From R-RK-3 sp031399085 (GTDB taxonomy: Bacteria > Pseudomonadota > Alphaproteobacteria > Rhizobiales > Rhodomicrobiaceae): a stretch of DNA of 64,000 nt. The DNA is taken from the NCBI GenBank assembly GCA_031399085.1, contig JANNOQ010000033.1:401771-465770 (forward strand), in the 5' to 3' direction. The translations under genes and the position numbers were made by a program. Positions 1 through 7,940 of the stretch are shown here, piece by piece (the stretch's first letter is position 1; each line of letters starts with the position of its first letter). Under the pieces are notes generated by a model. That model had not been told where the DNA came from. It worked only from the letters and a program-made list of their open reading frames with translations, and did no database searches.

Positions 1-225
1 AAGCCCGCTGACCGCGGCGCCGCGTTGGCTATGATCAAAGATTGACGCTCCACCCCAACAAATCCCATTGCGTTCAATCAAGGCACCGATCAGGCATTGT
101 GTCATATCGGTCTCTGCTAGGCAGCCGCAGGCTTGCTAAGTCAGCGATCAAGCGCGATGTCAGAAGCCAAATTAGCGCACGACGCGTTGCAAATAATGCG
201 CTGAACAACGGGGGGAAGAACGGCC
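1..225 (+). other. left edge and leader of the sulfide dehydrogenase gene
   Basis: Frame 1 is open from base 1 to a TGA at 43-45 and reads KPADRGAALAMIKD. This could be the last codons of a gene lying to the left, but it is too short to identify. Bases 46-210 show no supported gene. A GGGGGAAG ribosome binding site at 211-218 serves the next gene. A cytochrome subunit gene (fccA), if there is one, would have to lie left of the window. Confidence 0.3.
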
Positions 226-1509
226 ATGACGACAACACGAAGAGGGTTTCTCAAGGGTGCTACCGCGTTTAGCGCGGGGCTCGCGGCGGGGCCGCTTGCC
301 GCACCCGCCTTGGGGCAGGCAAAGCCGAAGATCGTCATTGTCGGCGGCGGTCCCGGGGGGCTAATGGTGTTGCGGGAGTTGATCGACCAGGGGCGAGCGG
401 CGTTCGATATCACGCTGGTCGAGGCCCAGAAGAGCTACACGACCTGCTTCTACTCAAACCTCTATCTCGGCGGCTTTCAGCCGATCGAGACATTGACCTT
501 CGACTACGGCATCGTCGCGAAACTGCCGGGCGTGACGGTCGCGCATGACACCGCGGCCTCGATCGATCGGCAGCGCCGCGAGGTGGTGCTGCAAGGCGGC
601 GCGCGGCTTTCTTATGACCGTCTCGTCTTGGCCCCCGGCATCGACCTTGATTACAGCGCCGTGCCCGGCTGGTCCGCCGCGGCGGAGGAGCGGATGCCGC
701 ACGCTTGGAAGGGCGGCGCGCAAACGCGGCTGCTAAAAAGCCAGCTCGACGCCGTGCCGGATGGCGGCCTCATCGTCATGATCGCGCCGCCAGTGCCGTA
801 TCGCTGTCCGCCCGGCCCGTATGAGCGCGTCTCGATGATGGCTTACGCGCTCAAGACCGCCGGCAAGACAAAGGCTCGGATCGTCATCCTCGATCCGAAG
901 GAGCGATTTTCCAAGCAGGCGTTATTCCAGGCCGGTTGGGCGAAATACTATCCCGGCATGATCGAATGGCTGCCAGAATCAATCTATGGCGGCATTCAGT
1001 CCGTCGATCCGGACTCGATGACGGTCAAAACCGGGTTCGACACCTATGCGGGCGCCGCGCTGGTTAACGTAATCCCACGCCAGACCGCCGGCCGCGTTGC
1101 GCGCGATGCCGGGCTCGCCAATGAGCAGGGCTATTGCCCGATCGATGCGTTCACCATGGCTTCACGCATGGATCGCGGCATTTTCGTCGTGGGGGATGCC
1201 TGCATTCCCGGCGACATGCCGAAATCAGCCTTCGCCGCAGCAAACCAGGCGCGGGCCGCCGCCGCCGTGATCCGCGCGGAACTGACCGGCGGATCGGCGC
1301 CAGCGCTGTCATACGAAAACACTTGCTGGAGCCTGATCGCGGCCGATGACAGCATAAAGATCGGCGGCACATACGGCCCGACGGATGCCAAGATCGCCGA
1401 GCGCAGCGCCTTCCTGTCGAAGCTGGACGAAAGCGCGCAGCTGCGTCAGGAGACTTATGTCGAATCCGCGACGTGGTACGCCAACCTAACATCGGAGATG
1501 TTTTTGTGA
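226..1509 (+). CDS. fccB: flavocytochrome c sulfide dehydrogenase, flavoprotein subunit
   Basis: The 427-residue product belongs to the FAD-dependent sulfide:cytochrome c oxidoreductase family (FccB/SoxF), which oxidises sulfide in the periplasm and passes electrons to a cytochrome c. A twin-arginine signal is visible (TTRRGFLKG, then a hydrophobic Ala/Gly stretch to about residue 31). It is followed by the FAD-binding IVGGGPGGLM motif near residue 40. Cys74 (TTCFYS) sits where the family attaches FAD covalently, and Cys194 (YRCPPG) is the usual second redox Cys. The C-terminal part, with NTCWSLIA, matches the family's flavin-bound C-terminal domain. The GGGGGAAG ribosome site supports the ATG at 226. 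No cytochrome subunit follows, since the next gene is convergent, so the electron-accepting partner is outside the window or absent. Confidence 0.85.
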   Translation: MTTTRRGFLKGATAFSAGLAAGPLAAPALGQAKPKIVIVGGGPGGLMVLRELIDQGRAAFDITLVEAQKSYTTCFYSNLYLGGFQPIETLTFDYGIVAKLPGVTVAHDTAASIDRQRREVVLQGGARLSYDRLVLAPGIDLDYSAVPGWSAAAEERMPHAWKGGAQTRLLKSQLDAVPDGGLIVMIAPPVPYRCPPGPYERVSMMAYALKTAGKTKARIVILDPKERFSKQALFQAGWAKYYPGMIEWLPESIYGGIQSVDPDSMTVKTGFDTYAGAALVNVIPRQTAGRVARDAGLANEQGYCPIDAFTMASRMDRGIFVVGDACIPGDMPKSAFAAANQARAAAAVIRAELTGGSAPALSYENTCWSLIAADDSIKIGGTYGPTDAKIAERSAFLSKLDESAQLRQETYVESATWYANLTSEMFL

Positions 1510-1617
1510 TTGTTGAACCGGCAGCCGCGATGATGATTGGCGGTGAAGCGTTGCCTACGAACTGACGCATGAGCGTTGGTCTGTTTGCAGCCAATAGAGG
1601 ATCTGCCGCGCCAACAC

Positions 1618-2970
1618 TTATGAATGGGCCGAGGCGGCCTCCAGCGCTTCGACAATGTTGCCGACGACGGATGCGACCAATGCTTCATCGTCGCCTTCCG
1701 CCATCACCCGGACCACCGGCTCGGTGCCGGAGGGGCGGATCAGCAGGCGACCGGAATTGCCGAGCCTGCGCTGGTTCTTTTCGATGATATCAAGCACTCC
1801 CGGGTTATCCAACGGATTGGAACCATTGGTCGCCACGCTCCTGAGCAACTGCGGTATCGGATCGAAGCGATTGCAAACCTCGCTTACGGATTTGCCGCTG
1901 GCGATCACAACACCCAGAATTTGCAACGCCGTCACTAGCCCGTCGCCAGTCGTGGTGTAGTCGGTCATGACAATGTGCCCGGACTGCTCGCCGCCGAGAT
2001 TGTAACCGCCGGCGCGCATTCGTTCGACGACATAGCGGTCGCCGACCGGTGTGCGCAGGAGTTGTAGCTTCAGCCCGCCGAGAAACCGCTCCAGGCCCAG
2101 GTTCGACATGACCGTCGCGACCACGCCATCGCCGACCAGCCGCTGATCCCCGGCCCAGGCTTGCGCAATCACGGCAAGAAGCTGATCGCCATCGACGATT
2201 GCGCCTTTCTCATCGACGATGATGACCCGGTCGGCATCGCCATCGAGTGCAATGCCGATATCTGCGCCGATTTGGCGGACTTTCCGGCAGAGCGCGTCGG
2301 GCGAGGTCGAGCCGCAATCGCGGTTGATGTTGAAGCCGTCTGGCGTAACGCCAAGCGCGGTGACGTCAGCGCCAAGCTCCCACAGCGATTGCGGCGCGAC
2401 GCGGTAGGCGGCGCCATGCGCGCAGTCGATCACGACCTTCAGCCCATCGAGACGGATCGAGCGGTCGAGCGTGCGCTTGGCATATTCGATATAGCGGTCG
2501 AAGACGCCGTCGATACGCTTGGCGCGTCCCATCTTGTCCGGCGCCGCAAGCAGGCCCGACACATCGCGCCCGATCAACTCCTCGATGCGCGTCTCCAACT
2601 CATCGGAAAGCTTGTAGCCTTCGCGGTCGAAGATCTTGATGCCGTTGTCCTGGTAGGGGTTGTGCGAAGCGGAAATCATGACGCCAATATCGGCGCGCAG
2701 CGAGCGGGTGAGCATGGCGACGGCCGGTGTCGGCATCGGGCCGAGCTGGAAGACGTCCATGCCGACCGAGGTGAAGCCGGAGACCAGCGCGGACTCGATC
2801 ACATAGCCGGACAGCCGCGTGTCCTTGCCGATGACCACCCGGTGGCGATGGTCGCCTTTGGTGAAGATATGACCGGCGGCCATGCCGACCTTCATCGCCG
2901 TTTCGGCGGTGATCGGATAGGAGTTCGCCTGCCCTCGAATGCCGTCCGTGCCGAAAAGTCTGCTCGACAT
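1618..2970 (-). CDS. glmM: phosphoglucosamine mutase
   Basis: GlmM interconverts glucosamine-6-phosphate and glucosamine-1-phosphate in the cytoplasm, feeding UDP-GlcNAc, peptidoglycan and lipopolysaccharide synthesis. The 450-residue protein has the family N-terminus RLFGTDGIRG, the phospho-serine loop ISASHNPYQ with Ser102, the metal-binding DGDADR loop and the C-terminal phosphate-binding loop IRPSGTEPVVRV. The frame stays open 20 codons further upstream. The ATG at 2970 was chosen because GlmM proteins start just before RLFGTDG and a GGAG site lies 8 bases before it. It follows folP on the same strand, an order also seen in Escherichia coli, but here an AT-rich spacer of about 230 bp separates the two. 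Confidence 0.95.
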   Translation of the reverse strand: MSSRLFGTDGIRGQANSYPITAETAMKVGMAAGHIFTKGDHRHRVVIGKDTRLSGYVIESALVSGFTSVGMDVFQLGPMPTPAVAMLTRSLRADIGVMISASHNPYQDNGIKIFDREGYKLSDELETRIEELIGRDVSGLLAAPDKMGRAKRIDGVFDRYIEYAKRTLDRSIRLDGLKVVIDCAHGAAYRVAPQSLWELGADVTALGVTPDGFNINRDCGSTSPDALCRKVRQIGADIGIALDGDADRVIIVDEKGAIVDGDQLLAVIAQAWAGDQRLVGDGVVATVMSNLGLERFLGGLKLQLLRTPVGDRYVVERMRAGGYNLGGEQSGHIVMTDYTTTGDGLVTALQILGVVIASGKSVSEVCNRFDPIPQLLRSVATNGSNPLDNPGVLDIIEKNQRRLGNSGRLLIRPSGTEPVVRVMAEGDDEALVASVVGNIVEALEAASAHS

Positions 2971-3198
2971 AAATGCGTCTCCGAAACCGATCGTACGCTT
3001 TGAAAGGAAATCGTGAAAAACCGCGCGCACTCAATTAAAATAAATACTTAGGTGAATGGCACGGTTATTGAATTCGAGGACTCAAAGTTTTAAAATATTT
3101 GCTAAAGTAGCGTGAAATCTCAGAGAGAATGTATACCATTACAGGCCTTTATTTTCTAGTAAATTATATTCTCACTACATTTCAAACAGCCCCTGCTG
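2971..3198 (-). promoter_or_regulatory. AT-rich spacer between folP and glmM
   Basis: This 228-bp gap is visibly AT-rich, with A/T runs around 3034-3050, 3089-3105 and 3150-3180, in otherwise GC-rich DNA. No gene is supported. It sits directly upstream of glmM and probably carries its promoter, so folP and glmM may not be one simple transcript. No exact -35/-10 pair is claimed. Confidence 0.4.
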
Positions 3199-4269
3199 TT
3201 AACGGTCTTGCCAGCGTCCCTCGACACATGCGCGCCAACTGTCGAGGGCTTGGCGGGTCGCGTCTACATCATGCACGCGAACGATTTGGACGGCTTGCGA
3301 GGCCGCCGCGAGCGCCGCGCCGATGCTGCCGGGACCGCGCAGTTTGGCATCGCGCACGCCCGTAACGGTTCCAACGAACCGCTTGCGGGAGGCGCCGAGC
3401 AGCAGCGGCACGCCAAGCCCGTGAAACAAGCCGATGCCGGCAAGAAGCGCTAGATTGTGCGCAAGGGTCTTGCCGAAACCGATGCCGGGATCGGCGATCA
3501 GCAAGCCGCGAGTGAGCCCAGCCGCGTCGGCCGCTGCGATCCGTTCCTCCAGGAAATCGTAAACCTCCAGCAAAACGTCCGCGTAGGTGGGATCGTCCTG
3601 CATGGTGCCCGGTTCGCCGCGCGCGTGCATCAGGACGGTGGGGACGCCAAGCCTTACGGCGGTTTCGAGCGCGCGGGGGTCATAAGTGAGAGCGGAAACA
3701 TCGTTGATGAGTGACGCGCCGTTCTGCACGGCAGAGGTCATCACGCCGGAGTTGCGCGTGTCGATGGAGATCGGCACGGCAAGATCGCGCAGGCGTTCGA
3801 GCACCGGAATAGTGCGGCGCAACTCCTCGGCTTGATCGACGGGATCAGCGCCGGGACGAGTGGATTCGCCGCCAATATCGACGAAATCCGCACCCTCCGA
3901 GACGAGCCGGCGCGCCTGGCCTACGGCACTCTCGGCATCCTCAAAGTCGCCGCCATCCGAGAAACTATCCGGCGTAACGTTGACGATGCCCATTATCAGC
4001 GGACGGCCGGGCGCGATGCCTGCAATGGGCTCGCGTGCCATGGTGAGTCGATCGAGAAGGGCGCGGATGTCGCACTCGCTACTCGCGTCGATATCGCGTG
4101 CTGGAACGAAGCGGCGGGTCGCAGCGCCAGGGGTGCCTTCGATCACTTCGAGACTTAGAAATGCCGCCGGACCACCGACCAAGGGGAGAGCTGCGCCTTG
4201 CACCACTGCCCCTGCGGCGGCGTCGCCCCAAATCACACCTCTCGGGCAAAGATAGACTTTTCCGCTCAA
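3199..4269 (-). CDS. folP: dihydropteroate synthase
   Basis: FolP condenses 6-hydroxymethyl-7,8-dihydropterin pyrophosphate with p-aminobenzoate in folate synthesis and is the sulfonamide target. All family signatures appear in order in the 356-residue protein: GIVNVTPDSFSDGG, GGESTRPGA, SIDTRN, INDVSA, DPGIGFGKT and the C-terminal GASRKRFVG. About 85 residues precede the TIM-barrel core, which is longer than in compact bacterial FolP proteins. The start is a TTG: the frame has a stop two codons upstream, and a strong AAGGAG site lies 7 bases before the TTG, so no ATG is possible. It is followed by glmM on the same strand. Confidence 0.95.
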   Translation of the reverse strand: MSGKVYLCPRGVIWGDAAAGAVVQGAALPLVGGPAAFLSLEVIEGTPGAATRRFVPARDIDASSECDIRALLDRLTMAREPIAGIAPGRPLIMGIVNVTPDSFSDGGDFEDAESAVGQARRLVSEGADFVDIGGESTRPGADPVDQAEELRRTIPVLERLRDLAVPISIDTRNSGVMTSAVQNGASLINDVSALTYDPRALETAVRLGVPTVLMHARGEPGTMQDDPTYADVLLEVYDFLEERIAAADAAGLTRGLLIADPGIGFGKTLAHNLALLAGIGLFHGLGVPLLLGASRKRFVGTVTGVRDAKLRGPGSIGAALAAASQAVQIVRVHDVDATRQALDSWRACVEGRWQDR

Positions 4270-4362
4270 GCATTAGCTCCTTGCCGACCCGCTCCAGCTC
4301 GCCCTAAAAAATCCTGCAAGGTTCGAGCTTACGGCTGACAATCTAGCGTACGGCCGAGGGCG

Positions 4363-5493
4363 CTAAAAATAAATGCCGCCACCGCGACGCCCACGAGCCG
4401 CACGCGCTGACGGCTCATTATGCCTGATGGCGCCTGCAAAGGGCTGGTCGCCTGTCTCAACATCCTGGCTCCGGAACTGCACGCTGAGGCTATCGATCAG
4501 ATAGCCGGCCCAGCGCAACATTCCGAACAGAGCGTCTTTATCATTGTCGAGGATTTTCGCGGTTTCGGGGCGGATGGCGTCGAGTTGAAGGTGGACCGCC
4601 TCGTTCCGCAATGTGATCCGGACGGTAACCAGGCCTAGCTCCGGCGGGGTCAGTTCGATGTTCAAGAGCTTGACGGCCCTCGGCCCTGGCTCGGCGGCCA
4701 CGGAACCCTGCGGATTGGAATAAGAGGTGTTGTCCAACTCGCGCCCGATCCGGTCCGCGATTTGAGCAACCAGCGGCTGATTGGGGATGGGAGCCGGGGC
4801 CGGGTCCTGGCGCGGGGCGGATAGCGACGCCTCTCTGACGAGCGGGGAGCCGCCTCTCGCGAGCACGGTTTCAAGGGCCATGAGGCTGGCTTGCATAGGC
4901 GTTTGCGCGGCCTCGTATGCGATCGGCTGTGATGGCCTCTCGGGAGCGGACTTGAAAGCCGGCCTTTTATCATCGCGCATGGCGGGGCTGACCGTCCGAC
5001 CGGCCTCGGCCGAAAACCCCCCAGCCAGCGGCCGCTCCGGCATGGGGATCTGGCCGAGCGCCGGGTGTTCGCCCTGTGTAGGCAATGGGTTCAGCCAGTC
5101 ACAGCGATTGTCTTGGGCCTGCGCAGGCAACGATCGCTGGACCGCCTCGCTGTTTGCTCCGGCCGGGAGATCGGCGAGGCGCAGCATCGGCCTTCGCTGC
5201 TTGGGCGCAAGCGAAATACCCTCCGCCGCGCTCAGCTCCTGCGCGAACCATTTATGATGGGTGATTTCCGCCAGCATTGGCGAGGGTTCGTCAACCGCGT
5301 CACTGTCATCGCTGTCCTGTGCAGCCGATTCGGGTTTGCTGGGCACGCTCTCTTCGCTCCCCAAAAACCCAAGCAGTTCAGAGAATGCCGCCTGCTCGTT
5401 CAAATCAGACTTTGCTCCGTCCAAGCTCGGCATTGCTTGCGCCAGCGGCACGGAACGAGCGGGGGGGATCGCGGCGTTGGCAGCGCCCGTCAT
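4363..5493 (-). CDS. FliK-like protein with C-terminal hook-length-control domain
   Basis: The 376-residue protein has a long, low-complexity N-terminal two thirds rich in Pro, Ala, Ser, Gln and acidic residues. A compact C-terminal domain follows at about residues 270-350: LNIELTPPELGLVTVRI, then VHLQLDAIRPETAKIL and LLRWAGY-like turns. This pattern matches the C-terminal domain of the flagellar hook-length control protein FliK (Flg_hook family). FliK measures hook length and switches export specificity of the flagellar secretion system. No other flagellar gene is visible nearby, so the role is inferred from the domain alone. Its ATG overlaps the stop of the upstream small frame (ATGA), suggesting translational coupling. 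Confidence 0.55.
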   Translation of the reverse strand: MTGAANAAIPPARSVPLAQAMPSLDGAKSDLNEQAAFSELLGFLGSEESVPSKPESAAQDSDDSDAVDEPSPMLAEITHHKWFAQELSAAEGISLAPKQRRPMLRLADLPAGANSEAVQRSLPAQAQDNRCDWLNPLPTQGEHPALGQIPMPERPLAGGFSAEAGRTVSPAMRDDKRPAFKSAPERPSQPIAYEAAQTPMQASLMALETVLARGGSPLVREASLSAPRQDPAPAPIPNQPLVAQIADRIGRELDNTSYSNPQGSVAAEPGPRAVKLLNIELTPPELGLVTVRITLRNEAVHLQLDAIRPETAKILDNDKDALFGMLRWAGYLIDSLSVQFRSQDVETGDQPFAGAIRHNEPSARAARGRRGGGIYF

Positions 5494-5771
5494 TCTTTGT
5501 CTCCATGGAGCAAATCATCGACCTGGATGAAGGTCCGACTAGGCGCGCCGATCAGCTGTAACATGTGCCGCGATTCAACATTGTTTCCCTGACCTGCGCT
5601 GATTGGCGCAGCCCGACCGAAGAGTTTTAACTTGAAGGACAAACGCGTCTGGCGCGTGAGGTCACGCGCGATATCGAGCTGACAGCCGACTATCGAACTG
5701 GAACAACCGCCCGTAAGCGTGACCGAAACTATGGGCGTTAAACCTCGATCCGCCCGTTGATACCATTGCAA
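5490..5771 (-). CDS. small unknown protein coupled to the FliK-like gene
   Basis: This 93-residue frame ends in a TGA that overlaps the ATG of the FliK-like gene (ATGA). The only usual start codon is a TTG at 5771. The frame is in fact open back to 5873, overlapping the end of the LysM gene, and reads a plausible Ala-rich leader (AQFAPAFATAAASRK), but no ATG or GTG occurs there. The middle contains CSSSIVGCQLDIARDL, and two Cys residues might form a disulfide. I do not recognise a family. The coupling argues for a real gene; the missing good start argues against a normal one. Confidence 0.35.
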   Translation of the reverse strand: MQWYQRADRGLTPIVSVTLTGGCSSSIVGCQLDIARDLTRQTRLSFKLKLFGRAAPISAGQGNNVESRHMLQLIGAPSRTFIQVDDLLHGDKE

Positions 5772-5838
5772 TCTTGTCTCAGCCTTGCGGGATGCGGCGG
5801 CGGTAGCAAACGCGGGTGCGAATTGAGCGTCGTCTGAC

Positions 5839-7008
5839 TTATCGGGGCAGCTCGAAACGCTGCATCGGGTAGATCAAATTTGGATTACGGATCTGCTTGC
5901 GGTTGTTTTGAAAAATCTGGGTGTATTTGGCGCCGTTGCCATAATGCCGTTGAGCGATTTGCCATAGCGTATCGCCTCTGCGGACGATGATTGCAGAGCC
6001 ATCGAGGGCCACCAGCTTTGCCACCTCTTCGGTAGAAGAGCCGGCGCGGCTCGGATTTGTCTTTCCGGACGCCGCGCTGTCAAGCCCAGCCGTCTTTGAA
6101 TCGTCTTCTGCCAGCGCGAAGCCGCCGCCAGGCGCGCGGTCGAACCGCACCTCGGCGCGTGCCATAACGATGTTGGAGTCCTTCTGCAGAAGGTCGGCGC
6201 GCAGCGCATGATTGCCGCCCGAGAGTTGCCGATTCCCGGAATAACTCCAATTGCCTGTGGCATCCGCGGTCGCCATGCCCGCAAATTCATTGTCGATGTA
6301 GAGCATCACGCGCGTGCCTGGCACGGCCTGTCCGCTCATGTGCAACATGCTTTTCTCGCCTGCCTCTTCATAGTCTACCGAGGCAAATCCGACCTGCGCC
6401 GAATGACTTGGCCCCGCCTTCCCGCCAGGCAGGCCCTCAGGCACATTGAGCGTTGCCGTCTCGAAGCTGCCGCTCTGCCGCTTTGCTGCTCCCCCGGACG
6501 CATCGGCGGTGGCCGGCATCTGCAGCACCCGCGTCGCCTTGCCTTCTTCGGTCAGGGCAACCAGCGGCTGATCGGTTTTTGGATCGGCCAGGGAGAGAGC
6601 CAATCTTTGCGTCGAGAACAGCGTGCGGTCGCCTTTCGGCGCTTGCGCGCTCAGCTCCAGCGAATATTCGCCTTTAGCCAGCCTTTCGGTTGGCTCCACG
6701 ATCCACTCGCCATTTTCGTCAGCAGCGACGCTGCCAATCTCCTTGCCGCCGCTCTGCACGGAAACCGTCCAACCGGGCTCGGCGCGGCCGGCCATGATCA
6801 CCGATCCGTCCGGCTCAGCCCTAACAATGTCGAATGTCGGGCGCGCCGCAGCGGAGCTTGTCGATGCGGGCGCGGGACCGGCGTCCGGCAACGCCGCATT
6901 TTGAACGCCGGGCTGCGCACCGAACCAGCCAGAGCGCAGCCCATAAAGGCCGGCATAGGCCCCGACGACCAAAAGCACAAGAAGGAACAGCACCCAGGCC
7001 TTTCGCAT
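5839..7008 (-). CDS. LysM-domain cell-envelope protein
   Basis: The 389-residue protein starts with MRKAWVLFLLVLLVVGAYA, a membrane anchor. Low-complexity linkers alternate with beta-rich segments resembling bacterial Ig-like modules (GWTVSVQSGGKEIGSVAADE near residue 75, and a second with YIDNEFAGMATADATGNW). The last 50 residues form a LysM domain (IIVRRGDTLWQIAQRHYG ... NPNLIYPMQ), which binds peptidoglycan glycan strands. This arrangement suggests a periplasmic protein anchored in the inner membrane and touching the cell wall. The frame extends 18 codons upstream to 7062, but that start lacks a ribosome site, while an AAAGG lies near the 7008 start. Confidence 0.75.
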   Translation of the reverse strand: MRKAWVLFLLVLLVVGAYAGLYGLRSGWFGAQPGVQNAALPDAGPAPASTSSAAARPTFDIVRAEPDGSVIMAGRAEPGWTVSVQSGGKEIGSVAADENGEWIVEPTERLAKGEYSLELSAQAPKGDRTLFSTQRLALSLADPKTDQPLVALTEEGKATRVLQMPATADASGGAAKRQSGSFETATLNVPEGLPGGKAGPSHSAQVGFASVDYEEAGEKSMLHMSGQAVPGTRVMLYIDNEFAGMATADATGNWSYSGNRQLSGGNHALRADLLQKDSNIVMARAEVRFDRAPGGGFALAEDDSKTAGLDSAASGKTNPSRAGSSTEEVAKLVALDGSAIIVRRGDTLWQIAQRHYGNGAKYTQIFQNNRKQIRNPNLIYPMQRFELPR

Positions 7009-7308
7009 CGGCTTCAACCTTTTCTCACTCACCGCTGAGCGTCCCAGATGCAGAGGCGCCATGATCTTGGAGCGAACGCATTCGCCCGGAACGCTTGAGG
7101 CCCGGCATCCCCCAAAATCCCAGGGGGCAAGGCTTGCGCGTGTGGGATAAGAGTCACTTCAATCATGTCTCTTCTTTAATCATAAAAGCGGGCTAGGGCC
7201 AAGGGCGAGCTTCCATCAACTTTCATCGGCGATAACACCATATAGGGTGAGATCACGGAGGGTAAAGCGAAGCCTCAATGTGATAAATGTGAATTCTCAA
7301 GGGATGGA

Positions 7309-7926
7309 GTGCCAATAAGCGATATGAAGCAAGGGATTATTAAAAACATCTGCGTCTATTGCGGCTCGAGCCTCGGGGCGAATCCCGTTTATGCGCAGGC
7401 CGCGAGGACGCTCGGCCGCGCCATGGCCGAGGACGGCATTGGCTTGATCTATGGCGGCGCAAGCGTCGGTTTGATGGGAGAAATCGCACGCTCGGTTCTG
7501 GACGCGGGAGGACGGGTCACGGGCATCAGGCCGCCAAATCTGCCGATTAATGAAATAGCGTTGGATAACGTTCAGGAGCTGATCTATGTGCGCACGCTGC
7601 ATGAACGCAAGATGCTCATGTTCGAGCGGGCCGATGCCTTTGTCGCCTTACCCGGCGGCGTGGGCACGCTGGAGGAGCTTGTCGAGCAGATCACCTGGGT
7701 GCAACTCGGCCATCACGGCAAGCCGGTGGTGATCGCCAATATACAGAATTATTGGGCGCCGCTGCTCACCCTGTTCGACCAAATGCGGGCGTTGAATTTC
7801 ATCAGCCCCGCGCTCGACATCACCTACCATGTCGCCGACCGGGTCGAGGACATCATTCCGCTGCTACGGAGTAAGGCCGTTGATGGCAAGGCCACCAGCT
7901 GGGCGGCGGCAGCAAGCCTGCCATAG
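7309..7926 (+). CDS. LOG-family protein (nucleotide phosphoribohydrolase)
   Basis: The 205-residue protein belongs to the LOG family, whose members hydrolyse cytokinin riboside 5'-monophosphates or purine nucleotides to free base and ribose 5-phosphate. The N-terminal ICVYCGSSLG, the IYGGASVGLMG nucleotide-binding loop and the catalytic signature PGGVGTLEEL are all present. The start is GTG at 7309, preceded by AAGGG; an in-frame ATG at 7324 is the alternative. It is divergent from the LysM gene across about 300 bp with no recognised element. In bacteria that do not make cytokinins the physiological substrate of this family is uncertain. Confidence 0.85.
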   Translation: MPISDMKQGIIKNICVYCGSSLGANPVYAQAARTLGRAMAEDGIGLIYGGASVGLMGEIARSVLDAGGRVTGIRPPNLPINEIALDNVQELIYVRTLHERKMLMFERADAFVALPGGVGTLEELVEQITWVQLGHHGKPVVIANIQNYWAPLLTLFDQMRALNFISPALDITYHVADRVEDIIPLLRSKAVDGKATSWAAAASLP

Positions 7927-7940
7927 GTCCCACGCCAGGA

